A DNA stretch of 7,346 bases from Bacillota bacterium. GTDB lineage: Bacteria; Bacillota; Negativicutes; Sporomusales; UBA7701. The notes beneath the pieces were generated by a model. That model was not told the origin of the DNA. It did not search any database and saw nothing but the letters and a program-made list of their open reading frames with translations. The position numbers and the translations under genes were made by a program. Shown piece after piece: positions 1 to 7,346 of the stretch. Positions within the stretch are counted from its first letter, which is position 1; each line of letters begins with the position of its first letter. The DNA is taken from NCBI GenBank assembly GCA_023415075.1, contig JAEZLU010000151.1, positions 1 to 7,346 of the forward strand, read 5' to 3'.

Positions 1-1367
1 CTGCGGAATATCCCGCCGGTGGACCGGCTGCTGGCGGCAGCGGCAGAAACTGAGCTGGCCGGCCTTCCGCACGAGCTTTTGGTGCGGGTTTTGCGGCAGG
101 CGGTCGAGGAGGTAAGGGGCTGCCTGCGGCAAGGGCAGGAGGCTGACGTATCGCCGGCGGCCATTTTGGGGCGGGCCCGCGCTGCGCTGGCGGCAGCGGC
201 CGCCCCCAGCCTCCGGCGGGTGGTAAATGCCACCGGCGTGGTACTGCATACCAATCTCGGGCGTGCGCCGCTTAGTGTCAGGGCCCGGCAGCGGGTGACG
301 GCGGTTATGGCCGGCTATAGCACGCTGGAATATGATGTGGCCACCGGCGAGCGGGGAAGCCGCTACGCCCACGTAGCCGGCCGGCTGGCGGCCCTCGTCG
401 GTGCCGAGGCGGCCCTGGTGGTGAATAACAACGCCGCCGCCGTTCTGCTGGTGCTCTCGGCACTGGCCACCGGCCGCGAGGTTATCGTCAGCCGCGGTCA
501 GCTCGTCGAAATCGGCGGCTCGTTTCGGGTGCCGGCGGTAATGTCCCAGAGCGGCGCTATCCTGGTGGAGGTGGGCACGACCAACAAGACCCATCTGGCT
601 GATTATGAACAGGCCATTAGTGAGCGCACGGCCGCCATCCTCAAGGTGCATACAAGCAATTACCGCATTGTCGGGTTCACGGCTCAGCCGGAGGACGCCG
701 ATTTGGCAACTTTAGCCCGGCGGCACAAGCTGCCGCTTATCGAGGATCTGGGCAGTGGCACGCTACTGCCGGTGACGGCCGATGGCTGGCGCGAACCGCC
801 GGTGAGCGAGCGACTGGCGGCCGGCATGGATGTGGTCACCTTCAGCGGTGATAAGCTGTTTGGCGGTGCCCAGGCCGGGATTATCGCCGGCAAAGCGGAG
901 TATTTAGACAGAATGAAGAAGCATCCGCTGCTACGGGCGGTGCGGATCGACAAATTGTCGTTGGCGGCCCTCGAAGGGACGCTGCTCGATTATACTATTG
1001 GCCGGCCGGAGGCGGATATTCCGGTGCAGGCCATGCTGAACGCGGAACCGGCCGAGCTGGAGGCGAGGGCCGATCGGCTGGCAAAATCCTCAGCGGCAGC
1101 CACCGGCTGGCAGGTGGTCAAGGTAGGGCTTACTTCGCAAGCCGGCGGCGGAGCGTTGCCGGCGGTGGAGCTGCCGAGCTGGGGCGTGCAGGTGCAGCCG
1201 GACGGCCTTAGCACGGCGGCAGCCGAGCGGGGTCTGCGGCTGCGGGCGGTGCCGGTGGTGGCCCGGGTTCAGGACGACAGCCTGATTTTTGATGTACGCT
1301 GCCTGAGCGATGAAGATGTGGCCGAGATTGCCGGGGCCTTAAGCGAGCTGGCGGCGGGCGGTACGGT

Positions 1368-1371
<4 letters not shown>
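1..1371 (+). CDS. selA: L-seryl-tRNA(Sec) selenium transferase SelA, 5'-truncated by the window edge
   Basis: PLP-dependent cytosolic enzyme that converts Ser-tRNA(Sec) to Sec-tRNA(Sec) using selenophosphate. The frame is open from base 1. The codons before the GTG at 19 read LRNIPP and lead into VDRLL, which matches the usual SelA N terminus (IPxVDxLL), so GTG-19 is probably an internal valine and only a few N-terminal residues are missing. Family motifs, in order: NATGVVLHTNLGRA, LEYD, VNNNAAAVLL, RGQLVEIGGSFR, VGTTNKTH, KVHTSNY, EDLGSG, and FSGDKLFGGAQAGI, whose lysine (codon 853-855) is the expected PLP Schiff-base residue. The C terminus (PVVARVQDDSLIFDVRCL) is complete. Length, about 457 codons visible, is normal for bacterial SelA. 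The stop overlaps the selB start as ATGA, implying an operon and translational coupling. Identification is secure; only the true start is unseen. Confidence 0.96.
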
Positions 1372-3254
<1,883 letters not shown>

Positions 3255-3273
3255 ATTATTTATTATTTGCATA

Positions 3274-3302
3274 TTGACAGCATAAATGTAAGTTTTTATA
3301 AT
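3274..3302 (+). promoter_or_regulatory. Perfect consensus housekeeping (sigma-70/sigma-A type) promoter of the glutamate synthase operon
   Basis: The -35 box TTGACA (3274-3279) and -10 box TATAAT (3297-3302) both match the consensus exactly and are separated by the optimal 17 bases. The spacer and the flank upstream (about 3250-3273) are strongly AT-rich in an otherwise GC-rich window; the upstream part could act as an UP element. Transcription would start near 3308-3311, immediately before the first leader hairpin and the riboswitch. Such a strong core promoter suggests that control occurs mainly downstream, in the RNA leader. Inferred from sequence only. Confidence 0.9.
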
Positions 3303-3310
3303 AAATTTAA

Positions 3311-3342
3311 CAGCCCGGTGCGGCTGTAACGGACATGTGTCC
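3311..3342 (+). other. Two short hairpins at the 5' end of the leader RNA
   Basis: CAGCC (3311-3315) pairs with GGCTG (3322-3326) around a 6-base loop, right at the predicted transcript 5' end. GGAC (3331-3334) pairs with GTCC (3339-3342) around ATGT. Neither is followed by a T-run, so they are not terminators. They may stabilise the 5' end of the transcript or act as an insulating extension before the aptamer. Function is unknown. Confidence 0.45.
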
Positions 3343-3450
3343 AGAGGGAGTGTGCCTAGGGTTCCGCGCCAACGGCGGCCTGGACCGAGCGGCACAGACG
3401 CGACATGCGTTACACCGTGGGTATAAAAGACCCGGCGGAAGGTCCCGGAG
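3343..3450 (+). promoter_or_regulatory. ykkC-superfamily riboswitch aptamer, subtype-2 style (probably ppGpp, possibly PRPP)
   Basis: The RNA carries the ykkC conserved blocks in order: GGGAGTGT (3346-3353), CTAGGGTTCCG (3356-3366), CTGGACCGAG (3380-3389), GCACAG, TACACCG (3411-3417) and GGGTATAAAAGACCC (3419-3433). Helices that can form: GTGT 3350-3353 with ACAC 3412-3415; GGT-CC 3360-3365 (one bulged T) with GGACC 3382-3386, capped by CGCC/GGCG (3367-3370, 3374-3377); ACGC/GCGT (3398-3401, 3407-3410); and GGGA 3346-3349 with TCCC 3443-3446. That last pairing looks like the add-on P0 helix known from ppGpp and PRPP members. The GGCGGAAGGT segment after ACCC also resembles those subtypes more than guanidine-I, which normally ends in CCCGGGAGA. 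Superfamily assignment is strong. The ligand is inferred from the downstream glutamate synthase (amino-acid metabolism favours ppGpp); the discriminating nucleotide cannot be placed without a structural alignment. Confidence 0.85.
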
Positions 3451-3482
3451 AACCCGGAATCTTTGGCCGGGTTATACTTTTT
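3451..3482 (+). terminator. Riboswitch-controlled intrinsic terminator (attenuator)
   Basis: AACCCGG (3451-3457) pairs perfectly with CCGGGTT (3467-3473) around a 9-base loop, followed by ATAC and TTTTT (3478-3482). The position just after the aptamer and about 100 bases before the first gene is the usual layout for transcription attenuation. The T-run is short and offset by four bases, so termination may be partial. It would also stop read-through from selAB. Alternative pairings of its strands are described in the findings. Confidence 0.75.
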
Positions 3483-3486
3483 CCGG

Positions 3487-3504
3487 CTCCAAACCGGTTT
3501 AGAG
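3487..3504. repeat. 18-base near-perfect dyad, possible operator
   Basis: The two half sites are CTCcAAACC (3487-3495) and GGTTTaGAG (3496-3504), perfectly inverted except for one position per arm, with no spacer. A spacer-free dyad is a poor RNA hairpin but a typical shape for a protein-binding DNA site. It lies between the terminator and the ribosome binding site. No regulator gene is in the window, so the role is speculative. Confidence 0.35.
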
Positions 3505-3508
3505 AAAA

Positions 3509-3539
3509 GGGTAAAACCCGTCGCCGCCAATCGTCGGCG
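3509..3539 (+). other. Two small hairpins in the distal leader
   Basis: GGGT (3509-3512) pairs with ACCC (3516-3519) around AAA, and CGCCG (3522-3526) pairs with CGGCG (3535-3539) around an 8-base loop. No T-run follows, so these are not terminators. They lie 27 or more bases upstream of the ribosome binding site and could influence mRNA stability or take part in alternative folds with the terminator region. Function is unknown. Confidence 0.35.
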
Positions 3540-3583
3540 TCAATCCGCTATTATGCATTAATTATGGGAGAGAGGTAGCTGTC

Positions 3584-4690
3584 ATGTGTCGAATTGGGGC
3601 TATTAAAAGCAAGGTAGCCTTCCACCCGTCGCAGGCCCTGCGGCTGATGCTGCCGCAGCAGGAGGGACACGACAATTCCGGGTTTGCCATGGTCATGCAG
3701 GACCTGAGCGGCGTGTTCGCCGGTTACAAGGACAAACCGCTGCTGTCGCTGGCCTGTACGCAGAAGGGTGCCCAGATGGTCGAGAACTATATGGAGGCCC
3801 ATAACTTCATGCGGGCCTACGAGTGGGTACCCAAGCTGAACCGCAAACCGGGCCTCGATATCAAGGCCATGCCGCACTACATCTACCGCTGCTACGATTA
3901 TCCCGAGCAGGTCCAGAACGCGTCCTGGGAGCAGAAGCAGGAGCTGCTGCTCGATACCCGGCTGGCCCTCAGGGCCCTGCTGGAAAAAGAGGACCAGGGT
4001 TATGCCTTTTCCTTCTGGCCCGATGTCCTGACCCTCAAGGAAATCGGCGACCCGCGGGATATTGCCGTGTATTTCCGGCTATGGGACGACAGCGGCGAGC
4101 TTATGGCCAAGAACGTCGTCGTCCAGTGCCGCCAGAACACCAACTATGAGATCGTCCGCTACGCCGCCCACCCCTTCTTTATTCAGGGGTACACGCTGTG
4201 CGCCAACGGCGAGAACACCTTCTACACCAAGAACAAAGAATACCAGAAATCGCTCCACCGGGGCTACATAGGCTTCGAATCGGACTCCCAGAACTTCCTG
4301 TACACCCTTCACTATGTCCTGCAGCAGCTTAAATGGCCGATCAAGTACTACAAGCACGTTATTACGCCGCTGCCGTTTGAAGAAATCGAAAAGCGGGCCG
4401 ACCGCCAGGAGCTAACGCTCATCCGCCAGTCGCTCGGCCACCTTGAGATCAACGGCCCGAACACCATTATCGGCATGCTGCCTGACGGCAGCCTTATCAC
4501 CTGCTGCGACTCGAAGAAACTGCGGCCGGTGGTGGTCGGCGGCGACGACACCACTAAGGTCATATCCTCCGAGATCTGCGGCGTCGAGGCCGTCGTTCCC
4601 GGACGTAACCCGGAAACCGACATTTATCCCAACGAGCGGGAAATTGTCGTTATCACGCCGGACTTGGAGGTGCAGCGGTGGAAACAGTAG
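3584..4690 (+). CDS. Glutamate synthase class II glutamine amidotransferase subunit (GltB N-terminal domain type)
   Basis: Stand-alone counterpart of the GATase domain of GltB. It should hydrolyse glutamine and pass ammonia to the synthase core encoded next. The 368-residue protein starts MCRIGAI, placing Cys2 as the N-terminal nucleophile after methionine removal, as in Ntn-type class II amidotransferases. LPQQEGHDNSGFAM (about residues 23-36) corresponds to the family RGxDSxG block. CANGEN (206-211) corresponds to the (H)NGE oxyanion/substrate loop, FESDSQNFL to the SDSE block, and GSLITCCDSKKLRPVVVG to the RDxxGxRPL block. Oddities are Arg instead of Gly after the Cys and Glu where many relatives have Arg before Gly-Asp. 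The start has a strong ribosome binding site (GGGAGAGAGG, 3566-3575). It is the first gene of the riboswitch-controlled operon and overlaps the next gene by 13 bases. Archaeal-type glutamate synthases and the N-methylglutamate synthase or GlxB families share this fold; the neighbours fit glutamate synthase best. Confidence 0.85.
   Translation: MCRIGAIKSKVAFHPSQALRLMLPQQEGHDNSGFAMVMQDLSGVFAGYKDKPLLSLACTQKGAQMVENYMEAHNFMRAYEWVPKLNRKPGLDIKAMPHYIYRCYDYPEQVQNASWEQKQELLLDTRLALRALLEKEDQGYAFSFWPDVLTLKEIGDPRDIAVYFRLWDDSGELMAKNVVVQCRQNTNYEIVRYAAHPFFIQGYTLCANGENTFYTKNKEYQKSLHRGYIGFESDSQNFLYTLHYVLQQLKWPIKYYKHVITPLPFEEIEKRADRQELTLIRQSLGHLEINGPNTIIGMLPDGSLITCCDSKKLRPVVVGGDDTTKVISSEICGVEAVVPGRNPETDIYPNEREIVVITPDLEVQRWKQ
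4666..4670 (+). promoter_or_regulatory. Internal ribosome binding site fixing the GTG start of the synthase core
   Basis: GGAGG sits inside the end of the amidotransferase gene, 7 bases before GTG-4678. Its strength and ideal spacing support GTG-4678 as the start, even though this makes a 13-base overlap with the upstream gene. Confidence 0.8.
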
Positions 4691-6315
4691 TACGGACCCA
4701 AGACGTCACCTTCAACGACCTGCCTTGGAAGATCGAGTATTCGCACGAGCGCTGCACGATGTGCGGCAGTTGCGTGGCCGCCTGTTCTTTCAAGGCCATC
4801 GAGGCGGCGGCCGAGCGCCGCTCGGTCACCATTTCGACCGCTCATGTGCCTGAGCCCATGCAGACCCACAAAGCCGTGCCGGTCATCAAGCAGCGGAACG
4901 GCGCCGGCAATGCTTGCGTCGGCTGCGGTATGTGCGAGAAGGTCTGTCCTAATCGGGCCATCCGGCCGGTACGCAACGAAGACCAGCGGTTTAACATGGT
5001 TAGCCGCGGCGGCGGCAGTCCCGTGAAGCGCGGCGGCCGCCACGCCCTCTTAAAGGAAAGGACGCTCGACAAGATTGTCGTCGGCCGCATTTCCCAGATG
5101 ACTGACCCCTCGCTCGACTCCGAGCGCCACACCTTCGATATCCTGGCGCCCTTCGGCCGCGTGCTGCTGCCGGGCGAGCTGCCCTTCAACATTGAAAACG
5201 GCGAGATCAAGCTGGCCAACTGGACGCCGCCTGTCCGCTGGATTTATCCGGTCATTTTCAGCGACATGTCGATAGGCGCCCTGTCGACCAGGGCCTGGGA
5301 GGCCATTTCGATGGCCACCGCCTACCTGAACGAAAAGTGCAATCTGCCTGTCAGAATGTCGTCCGGCGAGGGCGGCATGCCTGTCCAGCTGATGAAATCC
5401 GAACACCTCAAATATATGATAATGCAGATCGCCTCCGGCCACTTCGGCTGGAACCGCATCATCCGGGCCATGCCGCACATGAAGGTCGACCCGGCCGGCA
5501 TTATCATCAAGATCGGCCAGGGGGCCAAGCCGGGCGACGGCGGCCTGCTGCCGGCGGCCAAGGTTGCCGAGCATATCCAGGCCATCCGCGGCGTGCCCAA
5601 GGCCGACCTCAACTCGCCGCCCAACCATCAGGGCCTTTACTCGATCGAGGAGTCGGTGCAGAAGATGCACATGTCCCTCAACGCCGCCTTTAAGTTCCGG
5701 GTGCCGGTGGCCATCAAGTGCGCCGCCTCGGCTACCTCGGTCTCGGTTTACAACAACCTGCTGCGCGACCCGTACAAGATCTGCGGCGGCTTCTTCCTGG
5801 ACGGCATCCAGGGAGGCACCGGCGCCGCCAACGAGGTGTCGCTCGATCATACCGGCCACCCGGTTGTGTCGAAGGTCCGCGAGTGCTATCTGGCGGCCGT
5901 CAAGCAGGGCCGTCAGGGCCAGATTCCCCTGTGGGGCGGCGGCGGCATCGGCTTGACCGGCAACGCTGCGGCCGATGCCTTCAAGATGATCTGCCTCGGC
6001 GCCAACGGCGTTTTCCTCGGTAAGCTTTTAATCCAGTTGTGCGGCTGTATCGGCAACGAAGAGGGCCGCTGCAACGCCTGCAACACCGGCCATTGTCCAA
6101 CCGGCATCTGTACCCAGGATCCGCGCCTGGTGCGGCGCCTGGATGTCGACAAAGCCGCCCAGAACATCGTCGACTATACGCTGGCCCTCGACAGCGAACT
6201 GCGCAAGCTGATGGCTCCCATCGGCAACAGCTCGCTGCCGGTTGGCCGTTCCGACGCCCTGGTTACTACCGACAAGGCCATCGCCGACAAGCTGGCCATA
6301 CCTTATTCGTGTTAG
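4678..6315 (+). CDS. Glutamate synthase FMN core subunit with N-terminal 2x[4Fe-4S] ferredoxin domain
   Basis: Central catalytic part of an archaeal-type glutamate synthase: the FMN TIM-barrel that makes glutamate from 2-oxoglutarate and ammonia. The 545-residue protein starts with two ferredoxin motifs, C26-x2-C29-x2-C32-x3-C36 and C80-x2-C83-x2-C86-x3-CP, able to hold two [4Fe-4S] clusters and receive electrons. The GltS barrel follows: SDMSIGALSTRAWEAI, SSGEGGMP, IKIGQGAKPGDGGLLPAAKV, the acidic/FMN loop with SPPNHQGLYSIEE, FFLDGIQGGTGAA, and WGGGGIGLTGNAAADAFK. The C-terminal part holds a cysteine-rich stretch (C455, C457, C465, C468, C473, C478) ending CPTGICTQDP, matching the Fe-S site of GltB but with extra cysteines. 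The GltB central domain is absent, as in archaeal-type enzymes. The GTG start is supported by an ideal Shine-Dalgarno. Whether it works as a ferredoxin-dependent enzyme or takes electrons from the downstream fused oxidoreductase is not decided here. Confidence 0.9.
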   Translation: METVVRTQDVTFNDLPWKIEYSHERCTMCGSCVAACSFKAIEAAAERRSVTISTAHVPEPMQTHKAVPVIKQRNGAGNACVGCGMCEKVCPNRAIRPVRNEDQRFNMVSRGGGSPVKRGGRHALLKERTLDKIVVGRISQMTDPSLDSERHTFDILAPFGRVLLPGELPFNIENGEIKLANWTPPVRWIYPVIFSDMSIGALSTRAWEAISMATAYLNEKCNLPVRMSSGEGGMPVQLMKSEHLKYMIMQIASGHFGWNRIIRAMPHMKVDPAGIIIKIGQGAKPGDGGLLPAAKVAEHIQAIRGVPKADLNSPPNHQGLYSIEESVQKMHMSLNAAFKFRVPVAIKCAASATSVSVYNNLLRDPYKICGGFFLDGIQGGTGAANEVSLDHTGHPVVSKVRECYLAAVKQGRQGQIPLWGGGGIGLTGNAAADAFKMICLGANGVFLGKLLIQLCGCIGNEEGRCNACNTGHCPTGICTQDPRLVRRLDVDKAAQNIVDYTLALDSELRKLMAPIGNSSLPVGRSDALVTTDKAIADKLAIPYSC

Positions 6316-6327
6316 GGGGGATGCGTA

Positions 6328-7346
6328 GTGTTTAGGATTAAAGCCTTTGAAGGCAACGACCGGATGTCTACGCAGGACCTCCTGCAAGCCATCAACCAAG
6401 CCCTTGCCCAGGGCGAGACCGAGTTTTACGTCGAGGCCGCCGGCCAGCACGATATCGGCGGGCCGCTCTGGCATCCCGAGGGCAAGCCGCTGAAATTCGT
6501 CGTTACCAATCCCGGCCAGCGCGTCGGCTCGATGTGCATGGAAGGGACGGAAATCATCGTCGAGGGCGGGGCCTCGGCCGACGTCGGCTGGCTGAATGCC
6601 GGCGGCCGAATCGTCGTTAAGGGCGACGGCGGCGACACTAGCGCCCACTGCGCCGCTTCCGGCACCATCTACATCGGCGGCCGGGCCGGCACCCGCTCCG
6701 GCTCGCTTATGAAGCACGACCCGCTGTATCCGGCGCCCGAGTTCTGGGTACTCAAGAATGTCGGCAGCTTTTCCTTCGAGTTCATGTCAGGCGGCATCGC
6801 CGTCGTTTGCGGCTATGACAGTGAGGAGTTCGAATCGGTGCTCGGCGACCGATCCTGCATGGGCATGGTCGGCGGTCGCTTGTACTTCCGCGGCAAGGCC
6901 AGCGGCGTTTCCAGGAAGGACGGCAAGATAATGCCGCTCGAGGACGAGGATATCGCCTACCTGGCCGGCAAGATGGACGATTTCCTCGGCAGCATCGGCC
7001 GGCCGGAGCTCAAGGACCAGCTTACCGTCTGGCAGGAATGGCGCAAGATCGTCCCCCTGTCCTACGACGAACGGCCCAAGAAAGCCAATACCGACCTTCG
7101 CCTGTACCGGACAACCGAGTGGGTGCCTGGCGGCATTTTCGGCGACGTCTGCACTGACGAGCTGGCGGTAATCGGCCTGGTGACCACCGGCGTCAACCGC
7201 CAGCGGGTGCCGCAGTGGGAGAACGCCCGCTACGCCGCTCCCTGCGAATTCAACTGCACCGCTTCTATCCCGACCCAGCAGCGGTTCAATCTGCTGCGGG
7301 AAGGCAAAATTGAGGAGGCCTACAAGCTCATCCTCGAATACACGCC
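6328..7346 (+). CDS. GXGXG-domain glutamate synthase subunit fused to a GltD-like oxidoreductase, 3'-truncated
   Basis: Translation from GTG-6328, preceded by AGGGGGG at a 7-base spacing, begins MFRIKAFEGNDRMSTQDLL and stays open to the window end (339 codons). Residues about 36-130 are rich in Gly in the repeating GxxGxxxG manner of the GltB C-terminal beta-helix: GTEIIVEGGASADVGWLNAGG, then VKGDGGDTSAH, then IYIGGRAGTRSGSL. This domain is structural and holds the synthase core and amidotransferase together. After a mixed linker the chain continues with WENARYAAPCEFNC (C306, C310), then ASIPTQQRFNLLREGKIEEAYKLILEYT. This strongly resembles the helical Fe-S N-terminal domain of GltD/NfnB-type FAD oxidoreductases, where PTGIDIP and GxxxEA are usual. 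I infer that an FAD/NAD(P)H oxidoreductase continues beyond the window. The ATG at 6321 is rejected as a start because its frame stops after four codons. Confidence 0.85.
   Translation, partial: MFRIKAFEGNDRMSTQDLLQAINQALAQGETEFYVEAAGQHDIGGPLWHPEGKPLKFVVTNPGQRVGSMCMEGTEIIVEGGASADVGWLNAGGRIVVKGDGGDTSAHCAASGTIYIGGRAGTRSGSLMKHDPLYPAPEFWVLKNVGSFSFEFMSGGIAVVCGYDSEEFESVLGDRSCMGMVGGRLYFRGKASGVSRKDGKIMPLEDEDIAYLAGKMDDFLGSIGRPELKDQLTVWQEWRKIVPLSYDERPKKANTDLRLYRTTEWVPGGIFGDVCTDELAVIGLVTTGVNRQRVPQWENARYAAPCEFNCTASIPTQQRFNLLREGKIEEAYKLILEYT

Noticed and set aside
3343..3450. Classical guanidine-I riboswitch
   Set aside because: The core blocks are shared by the superfamily, but the GGGA/TCCC add-on helix and the GGCGGAAGGT 3' segment fit subtype 2 better, and no guanidine carboxylase or exporter gene follows. 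Not fully excluded.
3311..3460. tRNA-Sec (selC) after selB
   Set aside because: The structured RNA here has ykkC conserved blocks; there is no tRNA cloverleaf with a TCA anticodon, no T-loop GGTTCGA-type sequence and no CCA end.
3405..3578. 57-codon ATG frame through the riboswitch, ending 5 bases before the amidotransferase start
   Set aside because: It has no ribosome binding site, its sequence is fully explained by the conserved RNA and terminator, and the predicted peptide is low-complexity and basic. It is probably chance.
5050..5859. 269-codon minus-strand frame in the synthase core
   Set aside because: His/Arg/Gly-rich antisense shadow of a well-conserved FMN domain.
3584..7346. N-methylglutamate synthase or GlxBCD-type operon
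   Set aside because: These share the split domains, but there is no methylamine-pathway gene here, and the ferredoxin domain and GltD-like fusion fit glutamate synthase better.

Overview
The window reads as a GC-rich, probably anaerobic Firmicutes-type bacterium. A selenium-using Negativicute (Sporomusaceae-like) or a relative is my best guess. This rests on protein style, the selA-selB pair, a split archaeal-type glutamate synthase and a ykkC-family riboswitch; no marker gene in the window fixes the taxon. All genes are on the + strand.

Positions 1-3254 hold the selenocysteine decoding pair. selA is cut at its 5' end by the window edge. It overlaps selB by the 4-base ATGA arrangement, so the two are almost certainly co-transcribed and translationally coupled. 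SelA converts Ser-tRNA(Sec) to Sec-tRNA(Sec); SelB carries the product to UGA/SECIS codons on the ribosome. The tRNA(Sec) gene, selC, is not in this window.

Positions 3255-3583 are an unusually information-rich 329-base intergenic leader. It has a perfect consensus sigma-70 type promoter (TTGACA, 17-base spacer, TATAAT), then short hairpins. Next comes an RNA element with the hallmark conserved blocks of the ykkC riboswitch superfamily, of the subtype-2 (ppGpp/PRPP) style rather than classical guanidine-I. An intrinsic terminator follows, then an 18-base dyad, further small hairpins and a strong ribosome binding site.

Positions 3584-7346 hold the operon this leader controls: a glutamate synthase divided into separate polypeptides. 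The first is a class II glutamine amidotransferase subunit. The second is an FMN/Fe-S synthase core with two ferredoxin clusters at its N terminus. The third has a GXGXG beta-helix domain and then runs into what looks like the N-terminal helical Fe-S domain of a GltD-type oxidoreductase; it is cut by the window end. Domain order along the operon is colinear with canonical GltB followed by GltD, but the joints are cut in different places. In outline, glutamine is hydrolysed by the first subunit, ammonia and 2-oxoglutarate are joined on FMN in the second, and electrons come from ferredoxin clusters and/or the fused oxidoreductase. The most interesting feature is the coupling of this nitrogen-assimilation operon to a likely alarmone- or nucleotide-sensing riboswitch.
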